The notes under the pieces are model-generated. The model was not told the DNA's origin, did not search any database, and saw only the letters and a program-made list of their open reading frames with translations. Of a DNA stretch of 64,000 bases, positions 59,604 through 64,000 are shown piece after piece; within the stretch, counting starts at the first letter, position 1; each line of letters begins with the position of its first letter. Source of the stretch: Comamonadaceae bacterium (GTDB lineage: Bacteria > Pseudomonadota > Gammaproteobacteria > Burkholderiales > Burkholderiaceae_C); contig JAIYBB010000004.1 in the NCBI GenBank assembly GCA_027488735.1, positions 248,001 through 312,000 on the forward strand, given 5' to 3'. A program made the translations under genes and the position numbers.

Positions 59604-60593
59604 ATGCCCGCCATCTTCCACGCCTTGCTTCCTGTGATCTTGATGGTCAGTTGCGGCTATCTGGCGGGCAAAATGCGCTGGGTGTCCGACCAAGGTCTGA
59701 AAGATATTTCCAAGTTGGTATTCAATCTGCTGGGCCCGGCCTTGCTGTTTCGCACATTGTCTAAAGTGCAACTGGCCGAGTTGGATTTAAGCCCGGTGAT
59801 GATGTATCACTCGCTCACATTGGCATGGTTCACTTTGTGGGTGTTTGTTTATGGTTTGACGCAGCGCGGTTGCATGCGAGCGCTGGCAGGCACTTACAGC
59901 AACGCGGTGATGATCGGCATTCCTTTGGTGTCGCTGGCTTACGGCCCGCAGGGACTGGTCTACATTCTCACGCTGGTGTCTGTGCATGCGCTCATCATTC
60001 TGACGTATGCCACGGTGTTGTTTGAATGGGCGGGTGCGCGTGACTCACACAAAGCGCATGGCGGCGAGCAGCAAAGCATGCAAACCACTGCATGGAAGGC
60101 GGCCAAGGCGGCGGTGCTGCATCCGGTGTCATTGCCTGCATTCGCAGGTTTGCTGTTCGCGCAAACCGGTTTTCAATTGCCAGAGTTGATTGATAAACCT
60201 TTGGACTGGCTGGGCAAGGCGTTCGCCCCGATGGCTTTGATCATGGCGGGCATTCAATTGCACCAAGTGCTGGGCAAAGGTTTGCCTTGGCGTTCAAGTG
60301 GTCAAGGTGTCTATAGAGCAAATTGGCGTGAAGTAACGCACATGGTGGTGTTGAAAAATCTGCTTCATCCTTTGCTGATACTCGCCGGTGGCTGGGTGCT
60401 CGATTTGCCTGCGTTGCCATTCACTGTGATGTTGGTCACGGCTTGTATGCCGGTAGGTATCAATTCTTTTTTGTTCGCCACACGTTACCAAGTGGCTGAA
60501 GCTGAGGTGTCGCTGAGTTTGTCCTTGTCGGTGGTGTTCGCGTTGGTCACGGTGCCGCTGATGCTGGCATTGCAACACGTTGTGATCGGTTGA
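59604..60593 (+). CDS. AEC-family auxin efflux carrier-type transporter
   Basis: A 329-residue membrane protein with about ten spans and the AEC (auxin efflux carrier) pattern: LPVILMVSCGYLAGKMRWVS, YSNAVMIGIPLVSLAYG, the inverted-repeat partner PVSLPAFAGLLFAQTGFQLP, FAPMALIMAGIQL and TACMPVGINSFLFATRYQV. Bacterial members export malate, malonate or related carboxylates. No substrate clue is adjacent. It converges with the RNase D-like gene, stop to stop. Confidence 0.9.
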   Translation: MPAIFHALLPVILMVSCGYLAGKMRWVSDQGLKDISKLVFNLLGPALLFRTLSKVQLAELDLSPVMMYHSLTLAWFTLWVFVYGLTQRGCMRALAGTYSNAVMIGIPLVSLAYGPQGLVYILTLVSVHALIILTYATVLFEWAGARDSHKAHGGEQQSMQTTAWKAAKAAVLHPVSLPAFAGLLFAQTGFQLPELIDKPLDWLGKAFAPMALIMAGIQLHQVLGKGLPWRSSGQGVYRANWREVTHMVVLKNLLHPLLILAGGWVLDLPALPFTVMLVTACMPVGINSFLFATRYQVAEAEVSLSLSLSVVFALVTVPLMLALQHVVIG

Positions 60594-61187
60594 TCACAGC
60601 TTCAATGCCCGCCAGACTCTGAACGCCGCATAAGCATCGTTGGCTGCATAAACCAACTGCCCCTCTGACAATACCTTGTTGGCCCAATTGCTGGTCGCGG
60701 CTTTTTTAGATTTGATGAAACGTTTTTCAAACAACACGGCCACCGCGCCTTTAACGCCCATGTCTTTTCGGTAACCGCGTTCGCGAAACACGGTGTTGAG
60801 CTCCAACATGTCCACGATGTCAACGCCCAACTTGTGCATGATGCGTTTGCGGTCATCGCCTAAACCAAAACCTGCTTTGACGATACCGGGCATGGCTAGC
60901 AACTCTGCTGCCACTCTGCGACACGCCGGGTCATGCAATTGAATCACCCAACCCGTGTCTGCTGTGGCCAATTGCAAGACATGGGGACCGTCTGACACCT
61001 CGCCTACCTTGAACGTGGGCTTGGACTCGGTGTCAAACCCCCAAGCCGGGTGTTGAATCAATTGTTCCCGTGCATGCAAGGCTTGTTTTTCGTCGCTCAC
61101 CAAATGAATGCGGTCAAGGTTTAAGCGCTCAAACGCTGGCATCAAAGCGATGGCGTCTTTGTCTGGCGTGGGGTGGTGGGCGTGCAT
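60594..61187 (-). CDS. RNase D-like 3'-5' exonuclease (single DEDDy domain)
   Basis: A 197-residue protein consisting only of the 3'-5' exonuclease domain: WGFDTESKPTFKVGE (Exo I D, E), VKAGFGLGDDRKRIMHKLG (Exo II), and the late ANKVLSEGQLVYAANDAYAAFRVW with the DEDDy tyrosine and aspartate. It lacks HRDC domains, so it is not full-length RNase D. RNA trimming or short-oligo degradation is likely. The 220 nt before the next gene show no feature. Confidence 0.88.
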   Translation of the reverse strand: MHAHHPTPDKDAIALMPAFERLNLDRIHLVSDEKQALHAREQLIQHPAWGFDTESKPTFKVGEVSDGPHVLQLATADTGWVIQLHDPACRRVAAELLAMPGIVKAGFGLGDDRKRIMHKLGVDIVDMLELNTVFRERGYRKDMGVKGAVAVLFEKRFIKSKKAATSNWANKVLSEGQLVYAANDAYAAFRVWRALKL

Positions 61188-61410
61188 AGCCTGTGATTGT
61201 CAGGCATGCTCAACGTGTTCTGGTTGGCCTAGCTGGAATGTGTCGTTGGCCAAAGAAGCGCAGGCTGCCACGACTTCAAATTGATACCTAAGAATGAAAT
61301 ACGCCTGAACTTTGAAGTAACTAATGGATGTTTTAAGGAGTGAATCCTGGTAGAAGTAACGGATTGCAACCCGTCGAATCAATTTCGCGCGGGTTGCATA
61401 TTGATAGCTA

Positions 61411-61983
61411 TTACTGCTTGACAGCTTCGACTTGGATCAGCAGTTTGACTGTGTCAGGAATACCGAAATCGATGCCCCAGTTCATGCCCCATTGGCTGCG
61501 CATGATGGTGGTTTCAAAGTCGCCGCCGCACACTTCACGCTTGAGCATGGGGTGGTTATAGCAATTGAAATTGGTGGCTTTGAGCACCACGGGTAAGGTC
61601 TTGCCCAACATGGTCAACTGGCCATTTACTTCAGACACTTTATCGCCGCTAAAGCTAAATTTATCCGCATTGAATGTCATGGTGGGGTGTTTGGCAGCGT
61701 CAAAAAAATCAGGCTTTTTCAGGTGCGCGTTGAATGCCTCTGTTCCTGTGTTTATAGAGTCGGCTTGGATGGTCAAGTTCACTTTGCCGGTTTTGCCAGC
61801 GCGGTCAAATTGCACAGTGCCTTCTTTTTTATCAAACCGGCCACGGTTGGTGGACGTGCCGAAGTGGGTGACTTCGAAAGTGACAAAGGTGTGGGTGGGG
61901 TCGATGTTGTAAGTGGCTGCTTGGGCAGACACAGACGCAAACACGCTGGCCGTGAGGGCGCAAGCAAGTGACAAATGACGCAT
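61411..61983 (-). CDS. YceI-family periplasmic protein (second of pair)
   Basis: A 190-residue lipocalin-like YceI protein with a signal peptide (SVSAQAA). Family segments: YNIDPTHTFVTFEVTHFGTS, FDAAKHPTMTFNADKFSF, VNGQLTMLGKTLPVVLKATNFNC in parts, and MNWGIDFGIPDTVKLLIQVEAVK. YceI domains bind long isoprenoid lipids such as ubiquinone. AGGAG precedes the ATG. It follows another YceI gene by 29 nt, in one operon with a cytochrome b561. Confidence 0.93.
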   Translation of the reverse strand: MRHLSLACALTASVFASVSAQAATYNIDPTHTFVTFEVTHFGTSTNRGRFDKKEGTVQFDRAGKTGKVNLTIQADSINTGTEAFNAHLKKPDFFDAAKHPTMTFNADKFSFSGDKVSEVNGQLTMLGKTLPVVLKATNFNCYNHPMLKREVCGGDFETTIMRSQWGMNWGIDFGIPDTVKLLIQVEAVKQ

Positions 61984-62012
61984 AGAAAAAACTCCTGAGG
62001 TTGGGAAAAAGA

Positions 62013-62588
62013 TTAAAGCTTGGCAACGCCTGTCAGTACAAATTTGAATTTCACTTGTACTTCGTCAGCCACCATGGAAGTGTCTGACCATTCGTTGTCA
62101 CCGATCTTGAAGCCCAAACGCTTGATGGCGAATGAGCCCACAGCGGTGGTGAGCCCGCCGGTTTGGGTCAGGCTGACCGGGACCACAATGTCCTGGCTCA
62201 CGCCTTTGATGGAGAGTTTGCCGCTGACTTCGTATTTGCCGGGCGCGGTATTTTTGATGGCCGTGGACTGAAACCCGGCTTTGGCGAATTTGGCGGTGCT
62301 GAACCAATCTGGTTTTTGCACTTCGGCATCGGTTTCTTTGGTCCCCAAGCTGGCACTGGCCATGTCCACGGTGAAATTGATTTTGCCGCTGGCGGGTTTG
62401 GCTGGGTCAAACGCGATTTGGGCGTCAAATGATTTGAAGCGTCCCTCTACCGGCACTCCCATTTGTTTGCTGACAAACACAATGTCGCTTTTTGCCGCTT
62501 GTAATTTTTGTTGGGCATGAGAGGTGGCGCTGCCCAAGGCGGTAAACATCACGCATACCAGCAAAAATAGTCTGTTCATTAAATCCAT
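62013..62588 (-). CDS. YceI-family periplasmic protein (first of pair)
   Basis: A 191-residue YceI protein with a signal peptide (SATSHAQQ). It has SDIVFVSKQMGVPVEGRFKSFDAQIAF in parts, VQKPDWFSTAKFAKAGFQST, VSGKLSIKGVSQDIVVPVSL and IGDNEWSDTSMVADEVQVKFKFVL. It is divergent in sequence from the following YceI gene, so the pair is ancient. GGAG precedes ATG 62588. It is 21 nt after the cytochrome b561 gene, which supports a quinone-linked shared role. Confidence 0.93.
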   Translation of the reverse strand: MDLMNRLFLLVCVMFTALGSATSHAQQKLQAAKSDIVFVSKQMGVPVEGRFKSFDAQIAFDPAKPASGKINFTVDMASASLGTKETDAEVQKPDWFSTAKFAKAGFQSTAIKNTAPGKYEVSGKLSIKGVSQDIVVPVSLTQTGGLTTAVGSFAIKRLGFKIGDNEWSDTSMVADEVQVKFKFVLTGVAKL

Positions 62589-62609
62589 AAGAGCTCCAAA
62601 AAGTCAGGA

Positions 62610-63185
62610 TCAGCGGCGCGGCCACATGCGCTGTAACAAGGCATGCTTGTCCCACCATTGGTGTTTCAAGGCTGCGGCCACATGCAGCAAGATCAGCACA
62701 GCCAACGCCATGGCAGTGCCTTCATGCCAAGGTTTGATCAATTCAGCCAAATCTTGGCCGACGGGCACGAAGTCCGGCAGCGGCACCAAGCCAAACACTA
62801 CCACGGGAAAACCGGAAGCGGAGCTGTAAGCCCAACCAAACAAAGGCACGATGAAAAATAAACCGTACATGGTGTATTGCGTCAGGTAATGTGCATGGTG
62901 CTGCCAAGCAGGCATGTCTTGTTGTATGTCCGCAGGCAAGGGCGGTGGGCGGTGGGTGAGGCGCCATACCAGGCGCAAAAGAGACAGGGTGAGTATGCAA
63001 ATACCCGCCCATTTGTGCCAGTTGAACAGCTTGAGCCGCTCAGGAGAGACGGGTAAATCCTCCATGTAGTAGCCAACTGCCAACATGGCCACCAATGCGG
63101 CGCCAAGCAGCCAGTGCAGCAGCACAGCCATCAGGCTGTAGCCGTTGGACGGGGTGGGGTTAGCAGGGGGTATTTCGTTGTTCAT
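62610..63185 (-). CDS. Cytochrome b561 family protein
   Basis: A 191-residue four-span dihaem cytochrome b561. Haem-ligand histidines are in LMAVLLHWLLGAAL, LFNWHKWAGICILTLSL, PAWQHHAHYLTQYTMYGL and VLILLHVAAALKHQWWDK; the length is typical. It likely moves electrons between quinone and a periplasmic acceptor. It is first of an operon with two YceI genes, a common combination in betaproteobacteria. Confidence 0.94.
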   Translation of the reverse strand: MNNEIPPANPTPSNGYSLMAVLLHWLLGAALVAMLAVGYYMEDLPVSPERLKLFNWHKWAGICILTLSLLRLVWRLTHRPPPLPADIQQDMPAWQHHAHYLTQYTMYGLFFIVPLFGWAYSSASGFPVVVFGLVPLPDFVPVGQDLAELIKPWHEGTAMALAVLILLHVAAALKHQWWDKHALLQRMWPRR

Positions 63186-63304
63186 GTTGATAAGCTTAGG
63201 ATGTAATTGAACAAAATCATTGCCTTTATTTGACGGCTAAATTCAAATGAATTGATCAAACAAGGGTTCATGGGTCGAAATCATAGAGGTAACCGCTGTC
63301 ACTT

Positions 63305-63733
63305 TCATTTGCGTTTGGGCTGCTGGCTCATCAGCACCGAATACACCACATCCACGCCACGGTCAGTGTTGGTCAATCGCAGGTCCAGTATGCGGTCGTT
63401 TTTTGTCAGGGTCATGATGTAACTCGTGCCCAAACGCACCATCGACAACAGCCGCCAGTTCTTTTCCTCGGCATCTTCAATCAGCGTAGATTGCACCTCT
63501 TCGCTGTAGGCCTCTGCCACGCTGGCATAAAAAATACCGGTTTGTAGCTCGCCCTCTCCAAGCAACACAGTTTGCTCTGGCCGGGTTTGCAGCATGGACT
63601 CGACATAAGGGTACATGTCGACTTGCATTGCTGGCCAAGGGGTTTGGGCCCTTGCCGCGGCATGTAAACAAACGGCTGCAAGAAATAAGCAACGGCGTCC
63701 TATCGCACGTAGAAAAAGCGACACGGCATTCAT
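63305..63733 (-). CDS. Exported protein, unknown function
   Basis: A 142-residue protein with a signal peptide (FLAAVCLHAAARAQ). The mature part has two regions, a helix with TGIFYASVAEAYSEEVQSTLIEDA, visible in parts, and a beta-rich MVRLGTSYIMTLTKNDRILDLRL...VVYSVLMSQ segment. No family is recognised. It is upstream of nothing obvious on the minus strand and 29 nt downstream of the NlpC/P60 gene, with which it may be cotranscribed. Confidence 0.7.
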   Translation of the reverse strand: MNAVSLFLRAIGRRCLFLAAVCLHAAARAQTPWPAMQVDMYPYVESMLQTRPEQTVLLGEGELQTGIFYASVAEAYSEEVQSTLIEDAEEKNWRLLSMVRLGTSYIMTLTKNDRILDLRLTNTDRGVDVVYSVLMSQQPKRK

Positions 63734-63762
63734 GGCGCTAACTCTGATCCCGAGACATCGGA

Positions 63763-64000
63763 TCAGCGAAGCGCGGAATTCGTTGGATTGGCAAGGGTAG
63801 AGGGGTTGACCCGACGCGCACCGTTAAATCGCTTGCGCCAGTAAGAGTCAGACATGTTTTCTATGCGGACTTCACCACCTGCCCGGGGGGAATGAATAAA
63901 CCTGCCTTCGCCCACGTAAATGCCCACATGGCTGAAGGCTCGGCGCAAGGTATTGAAAAACACCAGGTCGCCGGGTTGAAGTTCATCTTTGTCAATGGTT
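63763..64000 (-). CDS. NlpC/P60 peptidoglycan hydrolase, C-terminal part
   Basis: The window edge cuts this gene; 78 C-terminal residues are seen. DELQPGDLVFFNT and FSHVGIYVGEGRFIHSPRAGG give the catalytic histidine and third polar residue of NlpC/P60 endopeptidases; the catalytic cysteine is beyond the edge. The family cleaves peptide stems of murein. A signal or SH3 domain cannot be judged. Confidence 0.9.
   Translation of the reverse strand, partial: TIDKDELQPGDLVFFNTLRRAFSHVGIYVGEGRFIHSPRAGGEVRIENMSDSYWRKRFNGARRVNPSTLANPTNSALR

Overview
The window reads as a chromosomal segment of a Burkholderiales betaproteobacterium, most likely a Comamonadaceae-like freshwater lineage. The grounds are a pyruvate dehydrogenase operon of betaproteobacterial type (homodimeric AceE, AceF, and a lipoyl-domain-bearing LpdA), the core genes serC, pyrD, rpiA, folD, prlC and aroQ, moderate G+C, and Burkholderiales-style YceI/cytochrome b561 and DUF3299 genes. 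Genus is not assigned. No rRNA, tRNA, CRISPR array, complete insertion sequence or origin was seen.

Layout. 1-5.6 kb: purine-ring catabolism (puuE and an M20 amidohydrolase), a PQQ-type sugar dehydrogenase followed by a terminator, a c-type cytochrome and a Rap1a-like protein, a MaoC/CitE-like acyl-CoA pair, and a flavin reductase. 5.6-9.3 kb: an accessory island of visibly AT-rich genes. It holds a PD-(D/E)XK nuclease-like protein interrupted at an A8 tract, an OLD-like ATPase-TOPRIM protein, a transposase-like remnant, a mazEF toxin-antitoxin pair, and the C-terminal scrap of a second flavin reductase whose stop overlaps the start of a BLUF photoreceptor gene. 10.0-13.6 kb: an unrecognised four-gene operon (four-TM coiled-coil protein, vWA-like anchored protein, J-domain protein, zinc-ribbon protein). 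13.6-16.6 kb: MpaB-family oxygenase, Rrf2 and MerR regulators, lipoprotein. 16.7-21.0 kb: serC and a second AceE-type E1 divergent from an Lrp/AsnC regulator, an arrangement resembling 2-oxobutyrate dehydrogenase MdeB with MdeR. 21.0-27.4 kb: a 7TMR-DISM two-component system divergent from a tandem-TerB membrane protein, a lipoprotein and a TPR protein.

27.5-29.8 kb: PhyH dioxygenase plus SAF-domain dehydrogenase. 29.8-33.1 kb: a three-gene zinc-ribbon/coiled-coil membrane operon beside a bactofilin. 33.1-34.7 kb: yaeQ and a quinone oxidoreductase. 34.7-40.5 kb: a zinc-acquisition locus (Fur/Zur-type regulator, ZnuD-like TonB receptor, DUF2796 protein, LolD/MacB-like ABC pair, DUF3299 protein) with a Fur/Zur-like box in the divergent promoter. 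40.6-46.6 kb: second bactofilin, haloacid dehalogenase, aroQ, MAPEG protein, DnaQ-like exonuclease, pyrD, rpiA. 46.5-52.6 kb: a sensor kinase, FixJ-type regulator, folD and prlC in one tight operon. 52.7-58.8 kb: aceE-aceF-lpdA. 58.8-59.5 kb: an RHH/ParE toxin-antitoxin pair. 59.6-64 kb: AEC transporter, RNase D-like exonuclease, cytochrome b561 with two YceI proteins, a hypothetical protein and a truncated NlpC/P60 hydrolase.

The best candidates for undescribed biology are the nuclease/ATPase-TOPRIM pair at 5.8-7.9 kb, the four-gene J-domain operon at 10.1-13.6 kb, and the TerB and zinc-ribbon membrane loci at 21-33 kb. All functional claims rest on motifs read by eye; no database search was possible.
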